Notes under the pieces: model-generated
Told to the model about the DNA's origin: nothing
Databases searched by the model: none
Seen by the model: only the letters and a program-made list of their open reading frames with translations
Position numbers and translations under genes: made by a program
Origin: a virus
IMG/VR virus record: IMGVR_UViG_3300050821_004459
Span: 31,454 to 95,453 of that record
Reading direction: 5' to 3' (one strand)
Length of the DNA: 64,000 bases
Part shown: piece by piece, positions 24,300 to 32,564 of the stretch
Numbering within the stretch: position 1 is the stretch's first letter
Layout: each line of letters starts with the position of its first letter

Positions 24300-27200
24300 T
24301 TACGATATCTGCGCATACATGTCGTTTATAATTACGGGAATGGTAACAGTCATAACTCGGTACATATGCCTGTCGATTTCTACATAACCGGCCTGGGCCG
24401 AAAGAGATGTCCCTGTCATCCCAAGTAGGTCCAGCGCTCTGACATCATCATTACCGCCGAGCTGGAAATCATTGGACAGATCATTCATCAGCTCAGCCGT
24501 AGCCGCTGTAATATTAGGGTCTATCATGTCAAACGGCTGTGATGTCATAGACGCATATATTCTCTCCTGTAGAATCAGCATGCCGCTGGTAGCTGACTGG
24601 CCGGAGCTATTAACAGGAGTTATTGCCTGCACCCATATCGAGCAAGTAATGCCATTGCCAGGAGCACTCTTTGGCTCGTGCCCATTTACGCTGTCAAAAC
24701 GCCCGCTATTCTGAGCGTGACTCTGCAGTCGATCAATAATGTCATTTATTTCTGCATCACTGAATGGCACGATTATGTCTACCGTTTCTCCCACGGGCCT
24801 ACCCATGCCACCTTGGACAAGGGACATTGCAGCATTCCCGGTGAAACTCAGATCAGCACGGAAAGTGCCGGCACCACCAAATATCGATACATTCGGTCCC
24901 ACTCCTGGCACATTACTTGGACCCGATGGCGTACCGGACCCGCCAAGGATATTGACCAGAGCCGCCATGCCCTGTACATTTGCGCTGGCAGCAAGCTGTC
25001 CTATTCCAGCCTGTACGAATACATGGCCGCCAGTGCCATTAACATTGGCATTCGGGAAGTACCCTACTCCGCCATCTACACTTACTAGCGCGCCAACTCC
25101 GATTACATTGGCGTTGCCCTCGAATGTCCCGATTCCAGCTATGACATGCTGCTGGGCCCCGGTACCGGTTACATGCTGGTCCGTCAGGAAGGTGCCGGCG
25201 CCACCAGTTACATCTACTAGCGCACCGGTGCCAGTCACCGAACCACTACCGGACGGATTACCAATCCCGCCAGTAACCGCGACTAGGGCACCAGTGCCAG
25301 CTGTAGACCCAGATCCCGTGGCCACTCCAGCACCACCGGTGACCGAAACTAGGCTGCCAGCTCCAGTGACTACCCCAGCACCCGTCGGGATACCGGTACC
25401 GGCTGTCGCTACTACTATTGCACCAGTACCTGCAATTATCGCAGAACCGGTAGCCGCACCAGACCCTCCAGCAACATCTACCAAAGCGCCGGTAGCCGCG
25501 ACCGCCCCGGATCCAGAAACTGTACCAGAGCCGCCAGTTACATCTACTGTAGCGCCTACCCCGGTGACAATTCCTGAACCAGACGGGCTGCCTATTCCGC
25601 CAGTAACATCTACGAGCGCGCCCGAGCCTGCTACATTCGCTGAGCCGGATGGCACGCCAATGCCACCGAGTATTGAAACGGCAGCCCCGACGCCGGTATT
25701 GTTCTGGTCCGATCGAAGTGAGCCTGCCCCGCCAGAAACGTCGACGAGTGCGCCGACTCCTGTAACGTTGGCGTATCCAGCCGGGGTCCCAATCCCGGCA
25801 ATTACACCGACTAGCGCCCCGACGCCAGTTATGTTAGCATTGGGAGCAGTGCCAGTAGCTGTTCCCGCCCCGCCAATTACATTTACCAGTGCGCCCGTGC
25901 CGGTGGGATTTGCCGACCCTGATAGGGCGCCCGATCCGCCGGTTACCGCTACCGTTGCTCCGACGCCAGTGACATTCGATCCGCCACCGGCTGCACCAAT
26001 ACCACCAGTTACATCTACCGTCGCCCCAACACCGGTAACCCCGGCTGAAGCAGAGAAGGTGCCTGTGCCACCAGTTACATCTACTAGCGCACCGGTGCCC
26101 GTTATCTTCTGGTCGGAACGGAGAGATCCTGCTCCGCCAGTTACATCGACTATTGCGCCGACCCCGGGTACATTGGCCGACCCGGCAAGTACTCCTATGC
26201 CGCCAGAAACATCGACTAGCGCGCCGACCCCGGTAACATTACCATAACCGGCCGGGGAGCCAGTACCCCCGGTTACGTCGACTAGCGCACCGACACCGAC
26301 TACATTGGCCGATCCAGATACCGCGCCTGCACCGCCGGTAACATCTACTAGCGCCCCGACGCCCGTTACATTTGCGCTAGGTGAAGTACCGGTGGCTGTG
26401 CCTATTCCGCCAGTTACATCTACGAGCGCCCCGACGCCCGTGATCTTCTGGTCGGATGTATTTGTACCTGCACCACCAATAACCGAAACTAGCGCGCCAA
26501 CGCCTGTTACGTTTGCAGATCCAATTAGAGTGCCAGAGCCACCATTGATATGTACCGCAGCTCCGACGCCCGTAACAGAGCCACTGCCGGATGGAGTGCC
26601 TATCCCTCCGGTTACATCGACTAGCGCGCCGACTCCGGTAACCGGTGCAGAACCGCTCGCTGCACCAACGCCCCCGGTAACGTCAATTATTGCGCCAGTA
26701 CCGGTGATTTTCTGGTCAGAGCGAAGTGAGCCAATGCCCCCGGTGATATCTACTAGCGCGCCAACCCCGGTTACATTAGCAGGACCGGACGGAGTGCCAA
26801 CTCCACCGATTATATCTACCAGTGCCCCGACGCCCGTAACCGGAGCGGAACCGGATGGGGAACCGACCCCGCCAGTTACATCGACTAGTGCTCCGACGCC
26901 TGTTATTTTCTGATCAGACGTATTTGTGCCGGAACCGCCAGTTACATCTATTAGCGCCCCAACGCCCGTTACGTTGGCATCACCCTCGAATACTCCGACT
27001 CCGCCAGTAATGTCTACTAGCGCGCCAACGCCGGTAACATTGGCAGGTGTACTGATAACTACAGGCGGGAGCGGCGGAAGCGAGTAATGCGTCTTCCAGG
27101 CTGCCGGGGAATTGCGACCGGGCGGGGCCAATTGCGGGATCGTCGCATAGATCGGCACGCCTATGGCCATAATGCAGGAGCCAGGGACGTCATCAGCGGG

Positions 27201-27842
27201 CGACTGCGTAAATGTAGGCTGCACGAGGCCAGGGCCAACGCTAGTGGCATAGGCATCAATCGTGTCGCCGGTGTTGATAATTGTCCAGCCAGAAGTTACC
27301 CCTGTGAACTCTCCATTAAGGTCGGAAGTCGATACTACAGCGGTCCCATTGCCCTTCATGCCAATGCCGGGCACCGTATAGCTGGACACAACCGATGCAA
27401 GAACATTGGTAGCTGCTGCATTTAGAATAACAGCATTCGGCGGTATCCCGCTGAATTCTATTACGCCAGCCTCAGACCAGCTTGTGGGAGTCGTAGTAAA
27501 GGTGACTGTAACAGAAGTGAATGCCTTAGTGGCACCATTATTATTAGATGGAAGACAGGTAGCAATAGTAGTGAATGCATATAGTGTATTTGCAGAGTCA
27601 TATACACCTGCACAAGGCGGATTCTGGTTGAGAGGGGTAGCAGTAGTATATGTCCAGTTGTTAGTCCCTCCGGATGCATTATCAGATACAGAGCTAAGGC
27701 TGATCGGGTTATTGCCGGTCATCCACGCAGTGATTGCAGCAAAGTACGTGTCATTGGCCGTACCCGTTATCGAGATGACTAGTGACGCACTCGAATTGCC
27801 GTTGCTAGATTGAAACTGTACGAATGTCGCCACTAATGTCAC
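24300..27842 (-). CDS. Repeat-rich virion protein fused to a tail-terminator-like domain
   Basis: 1180 residues in three parts. Residues 1-265 are a Ser/Thr/Asn-rich beta domain of virion type. Residues about 266-1018 are about 34 tandem units of 22 residues (consensus NVTGVGALVDVTGGxGxxSG). The last 160 residues (DAEINDIIDRLQSHAQNSGR, VNGHEPKSAPGNGI, RALDLLGMTGTSLSAQAGYV, YRVMTVTIPVIIND) match a stand-alone actinophage tail terminator/connector protein. The repeats lack Cys and charge and would suit a beta-solenoid or fibre stalk. An internal ATG at 24806 preceded by AAGGTGG could give a separate 168-residue terminator protein. Either reading is possible. Confidence 0.75.
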   Translation of the reverse strand: MTLVATFVQFQSSNGNSSASLVISITGTANDTYFAAITAWMTGNNPISLSSVSDNASGGTNNWTYTTATPLNQNPPCAGVYDSANTLYAFTTIATCLPSNNNGATKAFTSVTVTFTTTPTSWSEAGVIEFSGIPPNAVILNAAATNVLASVVSSYTVPGIGMKGNGTAVVSTSDLNGEFTGVTSGWTIINTGDTIDAYATSVGPGLVQPTFTQSPADDVPGSCIMAIGVPIYATIPQLAPPGRNSPAAWKTHYSLPPLPPVVISTPANVTGVGALVDITGGVGVFEGDANVTGVGALIDVTGGSGTNTSDQKITGVGALVDVTGGVGSPSGSAPVTGVGALVDIIGGVGTPSGPANVTGVGALVDITGGIGSLRSDQKITGTGAIIDVTGGVGAASGSAPVTGVGALVDVTGGIGTPSGSGSVTGVGAAVHINGGSGTLIGSANVTGVGALVSVIGGAGTNTSDQKITGVGALVDVTGGIGTATGTSPSANVTGVGALVDVTGGAGAVSGSANVVGVGALVDVTGGTGSPAGYGNVTGVGALVDVSGGIGVLAGSANVPGVGAIVDVTGGAGSLRSDQKITGTGALVDVTGGTGTFSASAGVTGVGATVDVTGGIGAAGGGSNVTGVGATVAVTGGSGALSGSANPTGTGALVNVIGGAGTATGTAPNANITGVGALVGVIAGIGTPAGYANVTGVGALVDVSGGAGSLRSDQNNTGVGAAVSILGGIGVPSGSANVAGSGALVDVTGGIGSPSGSGIVTGVGATVDVTGGSGTVSGSGAVAATGALVDVAGGSGAATGSAIIAGTGAIVVATAGTGIPTGAGVVTGAGSLVSVTGGAGVATGSGSTAGTGALVAVTGGIGNPSGSGSVTGTGALVDVTGGAGTFLTDQHVTGTGAQQHVIAGIGTFEGNANVIGVGALVSVDGGVGYFPNANVNGTGGHVFVQAGIGQLAASANVQGMAALVNILGGSGTPSGPSNVPGVGPNVSIFGGAGTFRADLSFTGNAAMSLVQGGMGRPVGETVDIIVPFSDAEINDIIDRLQSHAQNSGRFDSVNGHEPKSAPGNGITCSIWVQAITPVNSSGQSATSGMLILQERIYASMTSQPFDMIDPNITAATAELMNDLSNDFQLGGNDDVRALDLLGMTGTSLSAQAGYVEIDRHMYRVMTVTIPVIINDMYAQIS
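24789..27047 (-). repeat. About 34 tandem 66-base (22-codon) coding repeats
   Basis: Counting units by the TGVGALVDVTGG core gives 34, nearly all exactly 22 residues; two have 3 extra residues (TSP and TAP) and one is a residue short. Several subtypes recur in a similar order (starting SANV, DQKI, SAPV, SGSV), so blocks larger than one unit may have been duplicated. Base changes between units fall mainly in third positions, which points to selection on the protein. Confidence 0.85.
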
Positions 27843-27858
27843 CTCCCTCCGCTATCGA

Positions 27859-28476
27859 TTAGTCGAGAGCTTCGACAATCCACTCTGTACACTGAATGGT
27901 AGCATTTGCCCCGGCCAGAGTAGCAGCCAAGCCAATCCCCGTAACCTGCGTTGTGTCTATGCCTAGCGCAGTTTCGCCGGTGATGTTTGGCATGGGCAAA
28001 ACCGTGTTCCCTGCGCTTCCAAGCGCGACCGGGTTAGCCGGTACAGAAGAGGAAATTTCAAGCCATGCCTGCGTCGAAACGCTACCCGAGGTTCCGCTGC
28101 CGACTGCTGTGCATCGCAAAGTAGCATCCATATGCCACTGCAGACCAGTTACAGAACCCGTGCCGGTAGTGAGGCCAACAGTGGTGGCGAACGTTGTATA
28201 TGTGTTGTTGTTGCCCTTGTTGCAACGTAGGAGCCAGGTTGCTGTTGTGCTTGTGCCCGTTGTGGTCATGTATCCGCGTGCCATACAGCGGATAACAAGT
28301 CCGGGATACCATCCGAGCGGCTGACCATCTGGGTTAACCGATGCCACATCGGATGTTAGAGCCGCAGCCTGACAGGGAGATATCGTAGCGGTAGCAGCGG
28401 TGTTGAGAGCAGTGCCGGCCCCGGTTGCCCGCGAGCTGCCGGCATTGATCAGAGAGACCCAGCTCTGGTTGGCCAT
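27859..28476 (-). CDS. Putative virion protein (beta-rich)
   Basis: 205 residues, Thr/Ala/Gly-rich with four Cys. The pattern WVSLINAGSSRATGAGTALN, YPGLVIRCMARGYMTTTGTS, TWLLRCNKG, LQWHMDATLRCTAVG and ending QCTEWIVEALD resembles actinophage virion surface or head-fibre proteins. Located between the connector genes and the repeat protein. No enzyme motif. Confidence 0.6.
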   Translation of the reverse strand: MANQSWVSLINAGSSRATGAGTALNTAATATISPCQAAALTSDVASVNPDGQPLGWYPGLVIRCMARGYMTTTGTSTTATWLLRCNKGNNNTYTTFATTVGLTTGTGSVTGLQWHMDATLRCTAVGSGTSGSVSTQAWLEISSSVPANPVALGSAGNTVLPMPNITGETALGIDTTQVTGIGLAATLAGANATIQCTEWIVEALD

Positions 28477-28477
28477 G

Positions 28478-28951
28478 CTAAATCGATTCCCAAGACGCTA
28501 GGCCATAAGTTGGGTCGATCGTGTACGTCCAGTTACCGGCGGTAGATGTTACCGTCTGCCCGAAGTCGATGATTGCGACCACAGGGTAGGAAGCATCAGC
28601 CGATCCAACCAATGTGGTATATATGAACCCGCTGGCAGCCGCGAGGGTAATCGTCGAGCCGAAGCTGATTGGGCTAGTGCAAGTCCACTTTTCATACTGG
28701 GCGGTGGTCCCAGTTCCAACTGCAAGTGACGCAAGGCTGACTCTTGCATAGCCACCCGTGCTCACTTCCGTGTATGCACCGGTAATCGATGACACAAACT
28801 GGTATGCCCACTGTGTAGCACCCCAGGTGGCCGCCGCAGACGTGCAGAGGCCCATTTTGAATGCACCAGCGGTGGCAGATGTTAGGTTGATGGAGCCCGC
28901 ATTTATCAGGCTCTGTGCATACGGGTAAACGTGCGAGGTAACAACGGCCAT
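28478..28951 (-). CDS. Putative virion protein
   Basis: 157 residues with a fold pattern common in phage structural genes: YAQSLINAGSINLTSATAGA, FKMGLCTSAAATWGATQWAY, GYARVSLASLAVGT and VVAIIDFGQTVTSTAGNWTY. Members of this type often are short tail or decoration proteins. The gene ends 2 bases before the next start. Confidence 0.6.
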   Translation of the reverse strand: MAVVTSHVYPYAQSLINAGSINLTSATAGAFKMGLCTSAAATWGATQWAYQFVSSITGAYTEVSTGGYARVSLASLAVGTGTTAQYEKWTCTSPISFGSTITLAAASGFIYTTLVGSADASYPVVAIIDFGQTVTSTAGNWTYTIDPTYGLASWESI

Positions 28952-28966
28952 TACATAATGCTCCTA

Positions 28967-29326
28967 TCAGGATAGATTACCGGGAACCATGAGGCCGCTT
29001 CCAGCAGCACGCTCCATAGCCGTCTTCTCACGAACCCCGAGGTGCTGCATGCATGTTGGTAGTGCAACACAAGCCATTATCATCTGGCCACCTACTACCT
29101 GCTGCTGCCAGGCAGCAGCGTTCGTTATGGCAGGTCGAACGGAATCTGAGTATGATGGCTCTTGCCCATCGGGCTGACCACTCTCTATCCACTTGTTCCT
29201 GGCAAGCACATATTCAGAAACGCAAGACAGGCACATCGGGTAAGTCGCTGCGGAAATTACCTCGCCCTCGATGATCCTCTCATCCATGATCTTGCCATTG
29301 TAACTAAACAGATTCCGCTCGGTCAC
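28967..29326 (-). CDS. Hypothetical virion-region protein with paired cysteines
   Basis: 119 residues. Residues 31-36 contain CLSC, with two more Cys later (MACVALPTCMQHLGV), a possible zinc site. The protein is otherwise helical with no membrane segment. It lies between the head-tail adaptor gene and the small beta-rich virion gene. In related phages such genes are usually unassigned. Confidence 0.6.
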   Translation of the reverse strand: MTERNLFSYNGKIMDERIIEGEVISAATYPMCLSCVSEYVLARNKWIESGQPDGQEPSYSDSVRPAITNAAAWQQQVVGGQMIMACVALPTCMQHLGVREKTAMERAAGSGLMVPGNLS

Positions 29327-29338
29327 TGTATCCTCTTC

Positions 29339-29809
29339 TCAGTAGTCATTGATTTCACGTATGTAAGGCTGTATCTCTGTATATGCGATATCCGGTGTTG
29401 CTGAATCAACAATCTGAGTCATTTTCCGGAAGGTGTGGTATCCCGGGAACCGGCCGCCCATGCCACGCTTGACGCGCCCCGGGTAAAAGAATGTATTGCC
29501 AACTGCCACACCCTCAATCCATGGGCCATATATCAGGTCATCTCCAACAACAAGCTCTGAATCTTGCGTGTCGCGCCTGGTGTGAATAGACGCTACTAGA
29601 GCGCCAGCATTCGGCGGAATCGGATTATGTCTGGGATCACCGCCATTATTCCCAAGATACATGTACTGCGTCGGCAGGCAAGCTCGAATCAGGTTAACGC
29701 TCATGTCTCCGAGTACACCCTCAAGATGCACCTTGTATCTGTGTATTATGCCGGGAACGATACCAGCCGGTATTGATCCCCGCAGAGTAACGTCGATGTA
29801 TATCGTCAT
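29339..29809 (-). CDS. Head-tail connector/tail completion protein (HK97 gp10-like candidate)
   Basis: 156 residues. The C-terminal half contains GRVKRGMGGRFPGYHTFRKM and an amphipathic tail, the pattern of HK97 gp10-type neck proteins, and a TRRDTQDSELVVGDDLIYGP beta region precedes it. It follows the head-tail adaptor genes in transcription order, the usual place for such a protein. Assigned by position and pattern only. Confidence 0.55.
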   Translation of the reverse strand: MTIYIDVTLRGSIPAGIVPGIIHRYKVHLEGVLGDMSVNLIRACLPTQYMYLGNNGGDPRHNPIPPNAGALVASIHTRRDTQDSELVVGDDLIYGPWIEGVAVGNTFFYPGRVKRGMGGRFPGYHTFRKMTQIVDSATPDIAYTEIQPYIREINDY

Positions 29810-30123
29810 GGAGTCGCCTGCTCGCTAATGCTAGCAATAGACTCTTTGGTTATCTGCCTACGCCCGGGGTGATCAGGGTGATGCTTCCTGCACAAGTTAT
29901 ATGTGAGACCTTTCGATGCATCAAAGAATTCATGGTGACCTACTCTCCAGCACCACCTGGCGTGACAATTATGTTTCTTGTAAACTGCTACAAGCGCGCC
30001 AACAATAGTGACCTCGGCTATGTCACTACCGAAACCAGACCAGAAGTTATAGTTAGGTGGCGCACCAGAAGTGTTCTCGCTTCCGGTCATATACGATAGC
30101 CAGTGCTGTATAATGTGCCACAT
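29806..30123 (-). CDS. Conserved actinophage membrane-proximal His/Cys protein
   Basis: 105 residues starting MWHIIQHWLSYMTGSENTSG, followed by NFWSGFGSDIAEVTIVGALV and then CHARWCWRVGHHEF and LCRKHHPDH. This sequence order is characteristic of a small protein widespread in actinophages, with one hydrophobic segment (about residues 30-50) and a Cys/His-rich tail likely to bind zinc. Its ends overlap both neighbours by 1-4 bases. Function unknown. Confidence 0.7.
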   Translation of the reverse strand: MWHIIQHWLSYMTGSENTSGAPPNYNFWSGFGSDIAEVTIVGALVAVYKKHNCHARWCWRVGHHEFFDASKGLTYNLCRKHHPDHPGRRQITKESIASISEQATP

Positions 30124-30548
30124 TATGTGTAACTACCCGCCCATGCCAGGAGTCCAGCGCCGATAATTACACCATAGGTGATTAGAACTGCCTTGACACC
30201 CTTTTCGGGGCGCAGTCTAGATATCGCTGCGCCTACCAAAATAACTAGAAGCGCTGCTAGTGCAAATGCTAGTATTCCTCTTGTAAATATAAATGGCACG
30301 CACGGCAAAGTACAGGCAACTAGGGTCGCTAGGCCACAGGAGACTGCAGGCCAGAACCCGGTCTTGTCATCGCTGCTACTAAGGTATAGGGCCGCGAACA
30401 TACCCACTAGCTCACCGAGACCATCACCAAGTCCTGCGTGCCATATCGCAGTCTGATTTCCAGTCAGGCTGGCCATGATCGATACGGCTAGCGTGACACC
30501 GTCTGCTGACCCCAGGATGATGGCAATACGCTGCTTGGACATCGTCAT
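30123..30548 (-). CDS. VIT1/CCC1-like polytopic membrane protein
   Basis: 141 residues with about four or five hydrophobic helices. The start RIAIILGSADGVTLAVSIMA and GLGDGLGELVGMFAALYLSS follow the VIT1/CCC1 family (Fe2+/Mn2+ transporters) motif of a Gly-Asp/Ser-Ala-Asp-Gly turn and an acidic residue in the next helix. Other motifs are shortened, so transport activity is uncertain. Such proteins occur in the structural regions of some actinophages; whether they are virion parts or membrane transporters is not known. Confidence 0.6.
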   Translation of the reverse strand: MTMSKQRIAIILGSADGVTLAVSIMASLTGNQTAIWHAGLGDGLGELVGMFAALYLSSSDDKTGFWPAVSCGLATLVACTLPCVPFIFTRGILAFALAALLVILVGAAISRLRPEKGVKAVLITYGVIIGAGLLAWAGSYT

Positions 30549-31675
30549 ATGACTCGGGTCCTTAGCTTGCGGACGTAAATGCTGTCGCCTAGGAGCTGCA
30601 GCAGGCCCTGGTATCCGACGCCAGGGGCTGCCTCTGCATTAGACCCAAGGAAGTTCATTGCCGATCCGGTCTGGGAGTTGTACGTAGGCACCAGGATCGC
30701 ATAAGCAGACGGTTCGTTCGTGATACCAATCACCGCCGTTGCAATGGCAACATCCTTTACAAGACCCGGCACCTCACTGATAGAAGCCTGGGTGCCTTGG
30801 GTATATGTGGACGGACTTGTGCCCAGAACACCTCTGTTTACCGAAAGAAGCCTATTAGCCCATATAGTTGGATTATTGTGCGTCGTAAGGACAGAGCCAC
30901 CCCATCCTCGCTTCACTACAATATTATTGCCATAGATAGTCTGTATCAGCATCCACTCGGAATCGAGCAGAAGAATCTCGCTCGCCGAGAACTGGGTTCC
31001 ATCCGGGACAGTGAGTGTGTTATCGTTATTCTGAGCCGAGTTGCCGCCCGAACCAGTAGTGGCAATACCGGTCGAGATGTAGTTGCAGTCAGTAACGAGC
31101 ATTCGCTCGCTACCAATTATGAGTACATCCCCAACGCCCGCTCCCGCGAGCGGCCCAGCGGCCATCTGAACGGTATTCTGGGTTGTGGATGTAATTGCCG
31201 CAGCAATCGGCCCACAGGGAGTCGTATTCGTCCAGAACCCAAATGTGCCGGTGATCCCAATGTCATTCTGCGGCGTAGTGTTATTGCCGAAGGACGAATT
31301 GAGATCCCGGCGCAATTGCAGGGAGTTGTACGGCGGACCCTCATTGATGGGGTCCATGAAGTAAGTCCCGGTGGGAATGACAACTGGGGTGTCCAGATAA
31401 GTCCCGGACACCACGAGCGTCGGCTGCGCAGCCATCTCGTACTGGTCGAGCCAGAGCCGCCACGGATAGGCATACTGGTAATTTGGCCAGTCAAATACAT
31501 ATGTAGTATCTTCAGGATAGAACTTGCGCTTGCACATGCCATCTACAGCGCCTGCAGCTGCGACCAGCTTTCGGTCAATCTGCGGCGCTGTGTAAGCGGC
31601 AGGCTTGATGTCCAGCGCTCGCATTACCTCTTCGCGAGTGCAGTAGCACGGACGAGTTACCGTCGCAATTGCCAT
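30545..31675 (-). CDS. Head-to-tail connector (adaptor)
   Basis: 376 residues. The N-terminus, CYCTREEVMRALDIKPAAYT and IDRKLVAAAGAVDGMCKRKF then FDWPNYQYAYPWRLWLD, is the typical start of actinophage head-tail adaptor proteins (gp6-like/Ad1). A Ser/Thr/Gly-rich middle holds two copies of a WMLIQ/RMLVTD-type strand motif (IIGSERMLVTD and LLLDSEWMLIQ). The end returns to helices. It comes after the capsid genes and before the tail completion gene. Confidence 0.7.
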   Translation of the reverse strand: MAIATVTRPCYCTREEVMRALDIKPAAYTAPQIDRKLVAAAGAVDGMCKRKFYPEDTTYVFDWPNYQYAYPWRLWLDQYEMAAQPTLVVSGTYLDTPVVIPTGTYFMDPINEGPPYNSLQLRRDLNSSFGNNTTPQNDIGITGTFGFWTNTTPCGPIAAAITSTTQNTVQMAAGPLAGAGVGDVLIIGSERMLVTDCNYISTGIATTGSGGNSAQNNDNTLTVPDGTQFSASEILLLDSEWMLIQTIYGNNIVVKRGWGGSVLTTHNNPTIWANRLLSVNRGVLGTSPSTYTQGTQASISEVPGLVKDVAIATAVIGITNEPSAYAILVPTYNSQTGSAMNFLGSNAEAAPGVGYQGLLQLLGDSIYVRKLRTRVI

Positions 31676-31751
31676 TCCTGTGCCTTGCTTCCTTGCCGAG
31701 AACCCTCTTGGGGTGGGACTGGCTTATATTCAGTTTTGGGCTATCTTGTGA

Positions 31752-32282
31752 TCACTTGCCTCGCACGGAACGAGCCCTCAGGATCTCTGACCTAGCTTCT
31801 GCGATCTGCCCCTTGAGCGCAGGATCTGTGAGGTCGGCTTCATCGAGTAGCTCATCTGCCATGTCGTAATCCTCGGCATCAAAAGCCTCGCGAGCCAGGT
31901 GAAGCATATCAGCAGCAGTCTTCTTTTCCTCAGTAGTCGCCGGTATAGCCGGAGTCACCGACATTTCGTCCGCCGAAGAGTCCTTGGGGCTCAGCTGGCC
32001 TTGTCCAATCTCTTGGGTACTGCCATCCGTCGAAGGAGCAGTAGAGGATTGTGCTGGGTCCATTGGAGGGTCCTGTGCGAAGGGGTTCTCCGCATATTGG
32101 GCAGGCGATTGGATCAACTGATCCGTTTCCCGGGCTACGGAGCCACTCCATTCTGGCTTGCTTGCGGATGTCGAGAAGCTGGTACCAGCTGATGGTTCAC
32201 CACCGCCCTGCCTGAAGAAAAGATCAGGCTCTCGTTTCACGTCTGCGTTACTAGGTCCGCTTGCATTGCTAACACGAGGCAC
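31752..32282 (-). CDS. Putative virion-region protein with disordered middle, overprinted by a zinc-ribbon frame
   Basis: A 176-residue frame from GTG 32282, which overlaps the previous stop (TAGTG). It has a conserved-looking start (MPRVSNASGPSNADVKREP, FFRQGGGEPS), then about 65 Ser/Gln/Pro/Asp-rich residues, then a clearly helical end (EEKKTAADMLHLAREAFDAE, DYDMADELLDEADL). The middle coincides with the better-conserved zinc-ribbon frame at 31930-32193. Two models fit: one long protein with an overprinted gene inside, or a separate 70-residue protein starting at the internal ATG 31964. Confidence 0.5.
   Translation of the reverse strand: MPRVSNASGPSNADVKREPDLFFRQGGGEPSAGTSFSTSASKPEWSGSVARETDQLIQSPAQYAENPFAQDPPMDPAQSSTAPSTDGSTQEIGQGQLSPKDSSADEMSVTPAIPATTEEKKTAADMLHLAREAFDAEDYDMADELLDEADLTDPALKGQIAEARSEILRARSVRGK
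31930..32193 (-). CDS. Actinophage SW(Y/Q)xLLDI zinc-ribbon protein with no canonical start at the conserved N-terminus
   Basis: The frame reads SWYQLLDIRKQAR, then MEWLRSP, ACPICGEPLRTGP and ILYCSFDGWQYPRDW. This is the conserved order of a small protein found in very many actinophages (MSW-LLDI-KEA, CPxxGEPL, CxFDGW). The codon at the place of the usual ATG is ATC (32191-32193), preceded by GGTGGTGA; the next in-frame ATG is 32151, after the conserved first block. A stop lies at 32197-32199, so the family N-terminus cannot start further upstream. The product may use ATC, or start at 32151 and lose the block. Confidence 0.6.
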   Translation of the reverse strand: MSWYQLLDIRKQARMEWLRSPGNGSVDPIACPICGEPLRTGPSNGPSTILYCSFDGWQYPRDWTRPAEPQGLFGGRNVGDSGYTGDY

Positions 32283-32557
32283 TATCTTTTTCCCCAATCT
32301 GTCAGGAACCCGCCAGCGCTAGGCTCGGCTTCCGAGTAGCCGGACGCGGGCGAGTCGGCCGATTCGGGCGGGCTAGGATCGCCGCTCACGGCCGGTTCGG
32401 CGTCCGGGATAGCGTCGGCGGCCGGAACGTCCCCCGGGGCCTCTCCGTCGCTCTCCGCCATTTCACCAGCTTCCTTCCCGGGGCGCGGCGTAAAGCATGA
32501 CGGGCAAAAATACTGGTTGGTGATACCCGTCGTACTACATACTTCGCATTCCCACAT
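32282..32557 (-). CDS. Zinc-finger protein with long acidic linker
   Basis: 91 residues from ATG 32557 (GAGGTAG ribosome site). The N-terminus MWECEVCSTTGITNQYFCPSC holds a CxxC...CxxC zinc knuckle, followed by a disordered Ala/Pro/Asp/Glu/Ser region and a short end, FLTDWGKR. Such a knuckle plus linker is seen in small actinophage head proteins. It follows the three paralogous virion genes. Role unknown. Confidence 0.65.
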   Translation of the reverse strand: MWECEVCSTTGITNQYFCPSCFTPRPGKEAGEMAESDGEAPGDVPAADAIPDAEPAVSGDPSPPESADSPASGYSEAEPSAGGFLTDWGKR

Positions 32558-32564
32558 AGCTACC

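Noticed and set aside
24739-26913. Long + strand open frames (up to 502 codons) opposite the repeat protein
   Set aside because: They are the mirror of the 66-base repeats: because each unit lacks stops in that frame, the open frame extends automatically. The translated product is a monotonous Pro/Thr/Val repeat and runs against the transcription of the whole cluster.
24789-27047. Regular 66-base repeats as a CRISPR array
   Set aside because: The units are contiguous, diverged and coding, with no identical repeats separated by unique spacers, and no cas-like genes are near.
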